DNA of 16,598 nt from Kuafuiihalomonas sp964477875 (GCA_964477875.1 CAYZFR010000078.1:1-16598); one strand, 5' to 3'; counted from the stretch's first letter, positions 1-9,177 are shown. Numbers and translations are program-made. Notes: generated by a model not told the origin, from the letters alone.

Positions 1-356
1 ACGTGGGCGTCGGGGTAGTCGTGCTCCAGCCGGATCGCCTCCTGGTAGCGCTCGATGGCCATCTGGTGGCCGTGGCTGCTCAGGAAGCAGGCGAGGTTGT
101 AGTGGGCGGTCGGGGAGTCCGGCTCGAGCCGGATGGCCTCCAAGTATTCGGACAGCGCCTCCAGCAGCATGCCTTTTTCGCTGTAGACGGTGGCCAGGTT
201 GTCGTGGGCGTGGGCCGACTCGGGGTCGAGCTCGATGGCCCGCTTGAAGGCCTTGATGGCCTCATCGAGCCACTTGCGATCCGCCGCTTCGATGCCTCGG
301 TCGTTGAACTGATCGGACAACTGCCGGCGGTGGAGGTCCCGGTCGTCCTCGCTCAT
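1..356 (-). CDS. TPR-repeat protein, N-terminal part (runs off the window)
   Basis: The reverse strand encodes 118 residues from an ATG at 356 to the window edge with no stop, so the protein continues outside. An in-frame TAG lies two codons upstream of the ATG, which fixes the start as the first possible one; the ribosome site is poor. After a short charged N-terminus (MSEDDRDLHRR) there are three consecutive 34-residue TPR units, roughly residues 17-50, 51-84 and 85-118. Each shows the TPR pattern: the second helix ends AIELDP, AIRLEP and AIRLEH, and the next begins with an N-L/A-x-x-Y/F-like segment. There is no signal peptide or membrane segment in the visible part, so it is probably cytoplasmic. 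TPRs are protein-binding scaffolds; the partner cannot be read from the sequence. It diverges from the lipoprotein gene at 447. Confidence 0.88.
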   Translation of the reverse strand, partial: MSEDDRDLHRRQLSDQFNDRGIEAADRKWLDEAIKAFKRAIELDPESAHAHDNLATVYSEKGMLLEALSEYLEAIRLEPDSPTAHYNLACFLSSHGHQMAIERYQEAIRLEHDYPDAH

Positions 357-446
357 GTACTTCTAGGGGGGTACTGAGGCCGCCGAGGCGGGTCAACGAG
401 TCCCGCGCCGGTTTACTCGGCCGGGCGCCTGTGCTGGAAAGCCGGG

Positions 447-1232
447 ATGAAGATTCGTGGGTTGGCCCTGAGCCTCCTCCTCGTCACGGCCTGCGGAGGG
501 GACGGAAACGGCCAGGGGCCGCAGTCCATCACCCCCGGCGCCGTCTTCGACTACTACGGCCTCGGGGATGGCAACTGCTACGACTATCGCTTCTCCCTCG
601 GACAGGGCTCGTTCCAGAATGCCCGGGTCGAGGTCAGCGCCGAAGCGGCCGAGCAGCTCTACCCGGGGCGTACGGTTCGCCAGTGGGTCCTGGCGCGGCA
701 GGGCGGCGGCGAAACGCTGTCCCGCATCTTCGAGGTCGTGGGCGGCGAAATCCGGGTGCTTCGAGAGGGCAGCCGGGGGGCGGCAACGGCGCCTCGCGTC
801 ACGCGCTTCTTCGACGACCTCCAGATCGAGGGAGGCGGCACGCCGCCGGTCACCATGGGGCTGGTCCGGGGAACCGGAGGCGCGACCATCGTCGATCCGC
901 CGGGTGACTTCACCACCACCACGCGCCCCGAGCGCCTCATCGACGAGACCGGAACCTCGCTGACCGGCGACGACGTCGGCGAAGAAATCTACGAGTACGA
1001 GGTCTTCAGCGAGGTCGCGACAGAAACCGACGTAGGCGGAACGGAGTACACCGGGACCCAGGTCCGGGTGACCGTCGACCGAAGCGGCGACACCTTCCGA
1101 TTCTCGGAGTTCATCGCGCCCGGCATCGGTTTCGTCTCCTTCGAAGACTTCACCGGGACCAGCTACCAGCTCGTCGATTTCTCCGTGACGCGCTCCGACG
1201 GGAGCACGGAAGGCGACTTGACCTGCCCCTGA
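447..1232 (+). CDS. Predicted lipoprotein of unknown function (261 aa)
   Basis: The first 16 residues form a lipoprotein signal peptide: a basic MKIRG start, a leucine-rich core and a lipobox ending LVTAC, with the modified Cys at 16. The mature start GGDGNGQG is flexible, and the protein is probably an envelope lipoprotein. The body looks beta-rich. Near residues 36-50 it has an aromatic, Tyr-rich segment (GNCYDYRFSLG). Near 225-240 it has a segment ending in the motif APGIGFVSFE. A motif of that kind is common in secreted beta-sheet proteins of delta-lineage bacteria, but I cannot assign a family. A weak purine-rich site (GGAAAG) lies 7 nt before the ATG. The LEA14-like lipoprotein gene follows after 21 bp, so the two are probably cotranscribed. 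The function is unknown; the lipoprotein call is firm. Confidence 0.85.
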   Translation: MKIRGLALSLLLVTACGGDGNGQGPQSITPGAVFDYYGLGDGNCYDYRFSLGQGSFQNARVEVSAEAAEQLYPGRTVRQWVLARQGGGETLSRIFEVVGGEIRVLREGSRGAATAPRVTRFFDDLQIEGGGTPPVTMGLVRGTGGATIVDPPGDFTTTTRPERLIDETGTSLTGDDVGEEIYEYEVFSEVATETDVGGTEYTGTQVRVTVDRSGDTFRFSEFIAPGIGFVSFEDFTGTSYQLVDFSVTRSDGSTEGDLTCP

Positions 1233-1253
1233 GGCCCGGGCGATGCGCGCGGC

Positions 1254-2066
1254 ATGTGGAAAGCATGCTCCGCCCTCTCTCTTCTTCCGCTTCTGGCCTG
1301 CGCCTCGGGATCCAAGGAGCCGCTCGCGCCCATACAAGTCGACGTCGATCGCATCATCCCCGCCACCCAGGGCATGCGTAAGGCCCGGGTCCGGGCGAAG
1401 CTCACGATCACCAACCCCCGCCAGATCCCGGTCACCGTCTCCAAGGTCGAGTACCTGGTCAAAACCGAAAACCTGGAGCCGGCCATGGAAGGCCGCAGCA
1501 CCCTGACGCCCAACTCCGAGCTTCCGCCCGAGTCGGCGGCCCAGGTCGAGCTCAGCCAAGACCTCTCGCTGCCCGAGGAGCCTGAGGCGCTCCTCGGCGC
1601 CCTCCGCCTGGAGGAGATCCTGGTCGAGATGCAGGGCACCATCTACTTTGCCGACGGCACGTCGACCTCCTTTTCTCGCAAGGGCTCGATCGCGCCGCCG
1701 AACCTGCCTCGATTCGTGGTCCACGAGGCCCAGACCTCGATCTACGAAGGGGAGGGCATCGACGTGACCTTCTACCTGCGCCTCATCAACGAGAACCCCT
1801 TCTCGGTGGTGGTCGAGACCGCCAGCTACGAGGTCGTGCTCGAAGGCAAGAAGGTCAGCGAGGGCACGGCCGGGATCGGCATCCGGCTCACCCAGGGCGC
1901 CGTTCAGGAGTACGAGGTCAGCGTGACCGTCGACGAAAAGAACTTCGGCAAGGACTGGAAGTCCATGCTCGACCAGTCCTCTCTCGACTACGAGATGCAG
2001 GGAAAACTGGTCATGGAGGGCTTTACGGTCCCGGTCTCGAAGGCGGGATCCGTGGACATGAATTGA
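1254..2066 (+). CDS. Lipoprotein with two LEA14/WHy-like domains (270 aa)
   Basis: The start MWKACSALSLLPLLAC is a lipoprotein signal peptide with an LLAC lipobox (Cys16). Two similar beta-sandwich units follow, at about residues 29-134 and 150-268. Each contains the hallmark of LEA type-2/WHy domains: a strand, a short turn with N-P, then hydrophobic strands. This appears as LTITNPRQIPVTVSKVEYLV in the first unit and LRLINENPFSVVVETASYEV in the second. In bacteria such domains occur in stress-linked and envelope lipoproteins, but the biochemical role is generally unknown. The gene follows the previous lipoprotein by 21 bp. No good Shine-Dalgarno site precedes the ATG at 1254. A nearby ATG at 1243 opens a different frame and is not the start. 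A short GC-rich hairpin begins immediately after the stop. The domain call rests on pattern recognition of the strand-NP-strand motif. Confidence 0.85.
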   Translation: MWKACSALSLLPLLACASGSKEPLAPIQVDVDRIIPATQGMRKARVRAKLTITNPRQIPVTVSKVEYLVKTENLEPAMEGRSTLTPNSELPPESAAQVELSQDLSLPEEPEALLGALRLEEILVEMQGTIYFADGTSTSFSRKGSIAPPNLPRFVVHEAQTSIYEGEGIDVTFYLRLINENPFSVVVETASYEVVLEGKKVSEGTAGIGIRLTQGAVQEYEVSVTVDEKNFGKDWKSMLDQSSLDYEMQGKLVMEGFTVPVSKAGSVDMN

Positions 2067-2086
2067 GGCCCCTCGCCCTCGGGGCC
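2067..2086 (+). terminator. Possible terminator hairpin after the lipoprotein pair
   Basis: Directly after the TGA, GGCCCC (2067-2072) and GGGGCC (2081-2086) form a 6-bp perfect stem with an 8-nt loop. There is no T tract, so intrinsic termination would be weak. The position, between convergent genes, is what suggests a role. Confidence 0.35.
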
Positions 2087-2132
2087 CAACTCGCTGTCCG
2101 GAGGTAGCGCAGTCGCGCCCCAAGGGCCGCCG

Positions 2133-2159
2133 CCCTGCGCATCGGAAGCCGCCGCAGGG
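2133..2159 (-). terminator. Possible terminator hairpin downstream of the RHH pair
   Basis: CCCTGCG (2133-2139) and CGCAGGG (2153-2159) form a perfect 7-bp inverted repeat with a 13-nt loop, 19 bp past the stop of the second RHH gene. No T tract follows on either strand, so this is a position-based guess. Confidence 0.3.
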
Positions 2160-2178
2160 AGCAGGTGAGCAAGCAGCC

Positions 2179-2355
2179 CTAGGCCCGGGGGATGTAGTCG
2201 GTGGTGCTGGGCATGCGCCACAGCTCCTTGCGGCCGACGCGCCAGGCTTGTTGGACGATCCAAGAGACCGAGCGGTCCTGGCGTTTGGCCTCTTTTTGGA
2301 TCTCGGCGAGCATCTCCTCTGGGAAGTACAGGCTCTGTTTGACGCCGCTGCTCAT
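2179..2355 (-). CDS. Small ribbon-helix-helix protein, second of a tandem pair (58 aa)
   Basis: It begins MSSGVKQSLYF and ends TTDYIPRA. The layout is that of a ribbon-helix-helix (CopG/Arc-like) DNA-binding protein: a short strand (KQSLYFP, residues 6-12), a first helix (about 13-26), a turn at QDRS, and a second helix (about 30-45) containing the SWIVQQAW core. It resembles the small myxobacterial-type family I know as TIGR04563; that name is from memory. Across 50 aligned residues, 35 are identical to the upstream neighbour, so the two arose by duplication. The start is 3 nt after the neighbour's stop, and its ribosome site (GGGAGGA) overlaps the end of that gene, so translation is probably coupled. 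An ATG at 2362 is out of frame. RHH proteins act as dimers on operator DNA. No toxin gene lies beside it. Confidence 0.85.
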   Translation of the reverse strand: MSSGVKQSLYFPEEMLAEIQKEAKRQDRSVSWIVQQAWRVGRKELWRMPSTTDYIPRA

Positions 2356-2358
2356 GGC

Positions 2359-2562
2359 TCATTCCTCCCGATTGACGGTGGAGGAGGACTCCAGCACGTC
2401 GTTGACGGAGGGGAAGCGCATGATCTCGGTGCGAGCGATGCGCCAGGCCTGCTGAACGATCCATGAGAGGGACCGGTCTTGGCGGTTCGCCTCGTCCTGG
2501 ATCTCCTTCAGCATGTCCTCGGGAAAGTAGAGAGATTGCTTGCGCTTGTCGGTGCTGGCCAT
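2359..2562 (-). CDS. Small ribbon-helix-helix protein, first of a tandem pair (67 aa)
   Basis: The protein starts MASTDKRKQSLYFPEDM. It has the same strand-helix-turn-helix plan as its downstream copy: strand around residues 8-14, QDRS turn, SWIVQQAW core helix, and a divergent C-terminal tail ending TVNREE. The frame stays open to a TTG at 2622, but that TTG is the first half of a TTGACA -35 element and lies upstream of the predicted transcription start. The ATG at 2562 is therefore the start, preceded by a modest GAGAAG. The five residues before the strand are basic and polar, as is usual for an RHH DNA-contacting arm. It is likely a transcriptional regulator or nucleoid-type DNA binder, possibly forming hetero- or homodimers with the neighbouring copy. 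The target is unknown. As with the pair's other member, the TIGR04563-like assignment is from memory. Confidence 0.86.
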   Translation of the reverse strand: MASTDKRKQSLYFPEDMLKEIQDEANRQDRSLSWIVQQAWRIARTEIMRFPSVNDVLESSSTVNREE

Positions 2563-2593
2563 GGCTTCTCGGGGACAGTGTAGGTCCGGGGGG

Positions 2594-2622
2594 ACTATCA
2601 GCGTACCCTCGGATCCTGTCAA
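2594..2622 (-). promoter_or_regulatory. Sigma70-type promoter of the RHH pair
   Basis: On the minus strand a perfect -35 box TTGACA (2622-2617) is followed after 17 bp by GATAGT (2599-2594), which matches the -10 consensus at four of six positions. Transcription would begin near 2587, giving a leader of about 25 nt before the ATG at 2562. This is the clearest housekeeping promoter in the window. Confidence 0.65.
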
Positions 2623-2627
2623 CTCTT

Positions 2628-2656
2628 CGCCCTGGACGCTCGAGTCGGCCAGGGCG
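2628..2656 (-). terminator. Stem-loop between parE and the RHH promoter, probable parCE terminator
   Basis: CGCCCTGG (2628-2635) and CCAGGGCG (2649-2656) are a perfect 8-bp inverted repeat with a 13-nt loop, 20 bp beyond the parE stop. No T tract follows. It lies 5 bp from the -35 box of the RHH promoter, so it would insulate that promoter from parCE readthrough. It could also be a regulator binding site. Confidence 0.45.
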
Positions 2657-2676
2657 CCGCGTTCATGAGCCTTCCC

Positions 2677-4602
2677 TCACACGTCCAGCTCTTCGCCGCG
2701 CGCGGTGTCGGCCCGCTCCATGATGAAGCGGAAGCGGGGCGCGGGATCTTTGCCCATCAGGGCGGCGATGGTCTCGTTGCCCTCGTCGTCCAGGACGACC
2801 TGGAGGACCCGGCGGTGGGCGGGATCGAGGGTGGTCGTCTTCAGCTCCTCGGCGTTCATCTCGCCCAGACCCTTGAAGCGCCCGATGCGCGGCGTCACGT
2901 TCTTGGGTAACTGGTCCAAGATCCGGGCCTTCTCGGCCTCGTCCAGGGCCCAGTGGGTCTCCTTGGCCGCGTCCACCCGGAACAGGGGGGGCTGGGCTAG
3001 ATGGACGTGCCCGTTCTGCACCAGCTCCGGCATGTGCTTCACAAAGAAGGTCAGGAGCAGGGTCGCGATATGGGCGCCGTCGGAGTCCGCGTCCATGAGC
3101 AAGAAGATCCGGTCGTAGCGCAGCTTCGTCAGGTCGAGCTTGGGGCCGATGCCGCAGCCCAGCGCCGACACGATGTTCCCGATCTCTTTGTTCTCCAGCA
3201 CCTTGGCCAGCGGCGCCTGCATGGTGTTCAGCACCTTTCCCCGCAGCGGCAAGATGGCCTGCGTCTTTCGGTCCCGCGCCATCTTGGCCGAACCGCCCGC
3301 CGAGTCGCCCTCCACGATGAACAGCTCACTGTTCTTGGGGTTGGTGCTGGCGCAGTCGGCGAGCTTGCCCGGGAGATTGAGCCGATGGCTGACCGCCCCT
3401 TTGCGGGTGACCTGCTGGGCCGCTACCCGGGAGGCCTCCCGGGCGCGGGCCGCCAGCTCCACCCGGTCGCAGATCTGGTCCGCCATCGAGCCGTGGTCGA
3501 GCAGCCACTGCTCGAGGGCCGGGCGCACGATGTTCTCGATCAGCCCGCTCGCCTCGGGGTTGTTGAGCCGCCCCTTGGTCTGTCCCTGGAACTGGGGCTC
3601 GCGGATGTAGGTCGACAAGATGCCGACCACCCCCTCCCGGATGTCCTCCGCGGTCAGGGTCAGGCCCTTGGGCGTGCGCTTCTTGCCGGTCATGTAGGAA
3701 CGCAGCGCCTTCACGATCGCGGCCTTGAGCCCGTTTTCGTGGGAGCCGCCGTCCGAGGTCCGGACGCCGTTGGCGTAGCTGAGCACCTGCTCCTGGGTGC
3801 CGCTGGTCCAGGTCAGGATGATCTGGGTCCGCGGGTACTCCTCCCTGGTGAAGGCGAAGGGCTCGGCCACGATGGGTTCCTTGTTGTGCAGCTCGAGGAG
3901 GTTCGGGAGGTACTCGGCCAGGCCGCCGGGGTGGTGGTAGGTCTCTTCTTCATCCTCCGCTGGGTCGACGTAGACCAGGGTCGCGGTCGGATTCAAAAAG
4001 GCCTTGCTCTGCAGCAGCTCCTTCACCCGTCGGGGCTCGAAGCGAGTCTTCTCGCCGAAGAGCTGACGATCGGGGCGAAAGTGGATCTTGGTCCCGCTTT
4101 TTTTGGAGCTCCCCTTCTTGGACAGCTTCGAGCTGGCCGCGCCCCGGGCGTAGGTCTGGGTGAACACGCCCCCATCCCGCTGGATGGTGACCTCCAGCGA
4201 CTCCGACAAAGCGTTCACCACCGACGAGCCCACGCCGTGCAGACCGCCGGACACGTCGTAGCCGCTGCCCCCGAACTTGCCGCCCGCGTGGAGGGTGGTG
4301 AGGATGACCTCGACCGCGGGCTTGTTGATCTTCTTCATCTTGGCCACCGGAATGCCGCGGCCGTCGTCCTCCACCGAAACTCCGGCGTAGTCCGGATCCA
4401 GCTCCACCCGGATGTGGCGGGCGTGCCCGTTGATGACCTCGTCGATCGAGTTGTCGAGCACCTCCCGCAGCAGGTGATGGTAGCCGTGGACGTCGGTCCC
4501 GCCGATGTACATGCCGGGCCGAAGGCGGACCGGCTCCAGTCCCTCCAGGACGGTGATGTCTTCGGCGTCGTAGCCGCCGGCCTTCTTCTTCCGCGTCGCC
4601 AC
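2677..4602 (-). CDS. parE: DNA topoisomerase IV subunit B (ParE)
   Basis: This is the ATPase subunit of the type IIA enzyme that unlinks daughter chromosomes, working as a ParC2-ParE2 tetramer. At 641 residues it matches ParE and lacks the extra insertion of long GyrB proteins. The GHKL ATPase site is complete: REVLDNSIDEV with catalytic Glu47 and Asn51, DDGRGIP (79-85), LHAGGKF (104-110) and GGLHGVGSSVVNALS (119-133). Arg142 in QRDGG sits where the coumarin-contact Arg of GyrB lies. The TOPRIM metal site shows EGDSAGGSA (Glu431), PLRGK and DADSDG (504-509), followed by RFKGLGEMN (575-583). The segment VKH..LVQNGHVHLAQPPLFRVD resembles ParE more than GyrB. The start is GTG at 4602, 4 bp after the parC stop, with AGGA about 9 nt upstream. 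Gene order and absence of a gyrase box in the partner support ParE over a second GyrB. Confidence 0.93.
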   Translation of the reverse strand: MATRKKKAGGYDAEDITVLEGLEPVRLRPGMYIGGTDVHGYHHLLREVLDNSIDEVINGHARHIRVELDPDYAGVSVEDDGRGIPVAKMKKINKPAVEVILTTLHAGGKFGGSGYDVSGGLHGVGSSVVNALSESLEVTIQRDGGVFTQTYARGAASSKLSKKGSSKKSGTKIHFRPDRQLFGEKTRFEPRRVKELLQSKAFLNPTATLVYVDPAEDEEETYHHPGGLAEYLPNLLELHNKEPIVAEPFAFTREEYPRTQIILTWTSGTQEQVLSYANGVRTSDGGSHENGLKAAIVKALRSYMTGKKRTPKGLTLTAEDIREGVVGILSTYIREPQFQGQTKGRLNNPEASGLIENIVRPALEQWLLDHGSMADQICDRVELAARAREASRVAAQQVTRKGAVSHRLNLPGKLADCASTNPKNSELFIVEGDSAGGSAKMARDRKTQAILPLRGKVLNTMQAPLAKVLENKEIGNIVSALGCGIGPKLDLTKLRYDRIFLLMDADSDGAHIATLLLTFFVKHMPELVQNGHVHLAQPPLFRVDAAKETHWALDEAEKARILDQLPKNVTPRIGRFKGLGEMNAEELKTTTLDPAHRRVLQVVLDDEGNETIAALMGKDPAPRFRFIMERADTARGEELDV

Positions 4603-4606
4603 GTGC

Positions 4607-6919
<2,313 letters not shown>

Positions 6920-6933
6920 CTGTTCAGGCCCGC

Positions 6934-6960
6934 TTTATCGCTGGGCCCGATCCCGGTCAA
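6934..6960 (-). promoter_or_regulatory. Weak promoter candidate for parC
   Basis: On the minus strand TTGACC (6960-6955) and GATAAA (6939-6934) resemble -35 and -10 boxes, but their 15-bp spacer is short. The implied leader would be only about 8 nt. This is a candidate only. Confidence 0.25.
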
Positions 6961-7038
6961 ATCACGGCTGCTCTGGGGAAACGCGGGAGCCCCATGACCG
7001 GCGGCCGAATTCAGTTGGAGTGTCGGCGCTCAGCTTGC

Positions 7039-7043
7039 AGGGA
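7039..7043 (+). promoter_or_regulatory. Ribosome binding site that sets the GTG start at 7051
   Basis: AGGGA lies 7 nt before GTG at 7051. The longer in-frame starts at 6910 and 6994 have no such site, and 6910 would overlap parC. The GTG start also puts a signal peptide exactly at the N-terminus. Confidence 0.6.
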
Positions 7044-7050
7044 CGAACGA

Positions 7051-8976
7051 GTGGTCGTGCGCGCACTCCGACATGTGGGCTTTTGGAGCTCGGCCTGCGC
7101 CCTCGCCCTCTACGCCTCGACCTCGGCCTGGGCCCACGACGCCGACCAGGCCCGCCTGCAGCGGGGCGTCCTGCGGATCGAGCGGACGATCGCGTACTAC
7201 CAGACCCACCCGGTCGGACCCTCCGCCACCGTGGCGCCGGTCGAAGACCCGCGCTTCTTGCTCGGTCAGGCCGAAATCGACCTCGCCCTCGGCCAGCCGG
7301 AGCGGGCCCTGCGGCGGGTGCTGGCCCAGCTGGAGACCCCGAGCTTCGCCGCCTCCGAGGCCTACGTCCCGGCCTTGCTGCTGGCCTCCGAGATCCTGGA
7401 GCGCTCGGGGGAGGACTTCGGCGCCATGGCCTTGGCCAGGCGGGCCCTCGACGCGCCCGGGGCCGAGCCGGAGGCGCTGGCCGAAGCCGGGGCCCGGTGG
7501 TTTCGGCTCGCCCGCCGGCACCAGCGACGAGACGGCACGCTCGAGGTCTTCGAGGCCATGCGGGCCGGCGGGGCCCTGGTCGCCGCCGACGCCGATCTGG
7601 CTGGTCAGGCCCGGTACGAGCTCGCCTTCGCCCTCCGCCGGCAGGATCGGGCCCGCGCCCGGCGGATCCTGGCCGAGGTCGACTCCGGGAGTCGCTTCGG
7701 TTCTCGGGCCGCCTACCTGGCGGGGGTGCTCTTCGTGGAGGACGGCAATCTGAGCGACGCCGAGGCCTGGTTTTCGGCCCTCAAGGACTGGCCGATCCCG
7801 CGCCGGCTCCAGGAGCTCGAGGCCACCGCCGATCTGGAGCGTGAGGTGCGGGGGCTGGCCGCGCTGTCGGCGGGACGGCTGCTGTACGAGCGGGGTGCGT
7901 TGGAGGAGGCCTACGCGGCCTATCAGGACGTCCCTGCCGACACACCGATGTTCCAGGAAGCTTGCTGGGAGCAAGCCTACTTGACGCTGGAGATGGAGCG
8001 GCCCCGGGAGGCCCTGGACCGTTTGACCTGCTACGAGGATCAAGGGGCGGCGGGCGAGCGCTTCGTGGACGCCCGGCTCTTCGAGGCCTCTCTGCTCGCC
8101 CATCTGCGGCGCTACGAGGATTCGCTGGCCGCCTACGCGGAGCTCGAGGCCCGTTTCGCCGAGCAGAAGGCGGTGTTCGACCAGTTCATGGCCGAGCTGG
8201 GCGATGCCTCCGCTTTCCTGTTTCGAGGGATGGAGCGTTCGGCCCTCGCCCGGGCCGAGGCCGTCGACCGAGGGGGCGAGCTGTCGCATCCGCTGTCGCC
8301 CGGGCCGGCGACCTTGTTGGGCGATGCCTGGACCCCTTCGGTGGATCAGGCCTACCGGGTGGAGCGGGGCGTGGCGGAGGCCAGCGCCGACCTGTCCAGC
8401 GTAGCGGATCGGGTGGCGCGGTATCAGGCGCAGCTGTATTCGCCCGACGCCTTTCCCGACGTTCGCTTTCGCCGGCAGAACATGCGGAAGCTCCTCGGCG
8501 AGCTGGACCACCTGCTTTATCACTTGGGAGAAGGGGGCCCTTCTCGGCCCCAAGCCCATCTGGGCGGGGCGGTGGCGGCGGGCCGAGGCTCTCCGGCCGA
8601 TCTCCGGGGTCGACTGCGGAGCGCCCGGCGCCAGCTGCAAGCTGACTTGACGCGGCTCGAAGCCCGGTCCCGGGCCTCCTTCGCCGAGGCCAAAGAACGT
8701 CTGGCGGCGGTGGAGCGGGAGCTAGAGGCGCTGCGGCGAGAGGCGGAGGCGCTAGCGCAGAGGGCGGACCCGGAGGCCGAGGCGGCGGCACGTGACGCGC
8801 TGGAGGAGGTGCGCCGCTTCATCGGCGAGGCTGCCATGCGGGCCGAAGTGGGCGTGCTGGACACTTTCTGGCTCAAGAAGCAGCAGCGCACCCGAGACAT
8901 CGAGCGGCTGCTGGAGCAAAAGTCCCAGACCGAAGAGCAGGCCCGCCGCGCCGTCGAGTCCTTGTCCGGATGGTGA
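7051..8976 (+). CDS. Secreted TPR-like and coiled-coil protein (641 aa), function unknown
   Basis: Starting at GTG 7051, the first 28 residues form a Sec signal peptide: basic VVVRALRHVG, a hydrophobic core, and a signal peptidase I site after STSAWA. The mature protein is therefore periplasmic or exported. Residues about 60-400 are Ala/Leu/Arg/Glu-rich helical pairs typical of degenerate TPR arrays, for example LGQAEIDLALGQPERALRRV and AYQDVP followed by CWEQAYLTLEMERPREALD. A middle segment with RFRRQNMRKLLGELDHLLYH comes next. From about residue 514 the protein is a long charged coiled coil (RLEARSRASFAEAKERLAAV and onward) ending QARRAVESLSGW. This layout suits a structural or assembly factor in the envelope. 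No enzymatic motif is visible and no named family is recognised. It diverges from parC across 131 bp, with nothing linking the two functions. No terminator follows directly. Confidence 0.82.
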   Translation: MVVRALRHVGFWSSACALALYASTSAWAHDADQARLQRGVLRIERTIAYYQTHPVGPSATVAPVEDPRFLLGQAEIDLALGQPERALRRVLAQLETPSFAASEAYVPALLLASEILERSGEDFGAMALARRALDAPGAEPEALAEAGARWFRLARRHQRRDGTLEVFEAMRAGGALVAADADLAGQARYELAFALRRQDRARARRILAEVDSGSRFGSRAAYLAGVLFVEDGNLSDAEAWFSALKDWPIPRRLQELEATADLEREVRGLAALSAGRLLYERGALEEAYAAYQDVPADTPMFQEACWEQAYLTLEMERPREALDRLTCYEDQGAAGERFVDARLFEASLLAHLRRYEDSLAAYAELEARFAEQKAVFDQFMAELGDASAFLFRGMERSALARAEAVDRGGELSHPLSPGPATLLGDAWTPSVDQAYRVERGVAEASADLSSVADRVARYQAQLYSPDAFPDVRFRRQNMRKLLGELDHLLYHLGEGGPSRPQAHLGGAVAAGRGSPADLRGRLRSARRQLQADLTRLEARSRASFAEAKERLAAVERELEALRREAEALAQRADPEAEAAARDALEEVRRFIGEAAMRAEVGVLDTFWLKKQQRTRDIERLLEQKSQTEEQARRAVESLSGW

Positions 8977-9101
8977 GCTACGCTCCTGCAAGGTGCGCGA
9001 GTAGTCCTAGGGCGGTGCTGAAGTAGGCGTCGCGTTCCGATCGTTCGCCTTCGGACTCGGGCGAAGGAGCATGCGGCAAACCCTTATACAGATTGCGCGC
9101 C

Positions 9102-9129
9102 AAACGCGGAAAACGTCGGTGGAAACGCG
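9102..9129 (+). repeat. Two AAACGCG direct repeats phased by 21 bp
   Basis: AAACGCG occurs at 9102-9108 and 9123-9129. The start-to-start distance of 21 bp is two helical turns, so both copies face the same side of the DNA, just downstream of the -10-like TATACA at 9085-9090. This is the usual geometry of an operator, though the copies are short and may be chance. Confidence 0.35.
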
Positions 9130-9135
9130 TTCATT

Positions 9136-9177
9136 CCGTAAAAAAGGGGTGGGGAGGGAGGCCACCGCTCTTTACGG
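9136..9177 (+). other. Hairpin with a G-tract loop in the leader
   Basis: CCGTAAA (9136-9142) pairs perfectly with TTTACGG (9171-9177). Inside, GGTGG (9148-9152) can pair with CCACC (9162-9166). The loop carries G runs of 4, 4, 3 and 2 (9146-9161) separated by single bases, so a quadruplex could compete with the inner stem. It ends 72 nt before the start codon. Confidence 0.45.

Noticed and set aside
368..396. Promoter candidate TTGACC...TACCCC for the TPR gene at the left edge
   Set aside because: The -10 element matches at only two of six positions; the -35 alone is not enough.
393..2123. 576-codon minus-strand open frame across the lipoprotein pair
   Set aside because: It lies antisense to two genes with clear lipoprotein signals, and its protein is low-complexity Arg/Gly/Asp-rich with no domain pattern. 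This is typical of shadow frames in GC-rich DNA.
2563..2622. 20-codon N-terminal extension of the first RHH protein
   Set aside because: Its TTG start is the -35 box of the promoter and lies before the predicted transcription start, so it would not be in the mRNA.
7030..8640. 536-codon minus-strand open frame opposite the exported TPR protein
   Set aside because: The plus-strand frame has a signal peptide, ribosome site and coherent helical repeats; the minus frame has none of these.
9044..9065. TTCGCC/GGCGAA hairpin as a terminator for the exported TPR gene
   Set aside because: The stem is only 6 bp with a 10-nt loop and no T tract, and it is about 70 bp past the stop. It is noted within the intergenic entry but not called.
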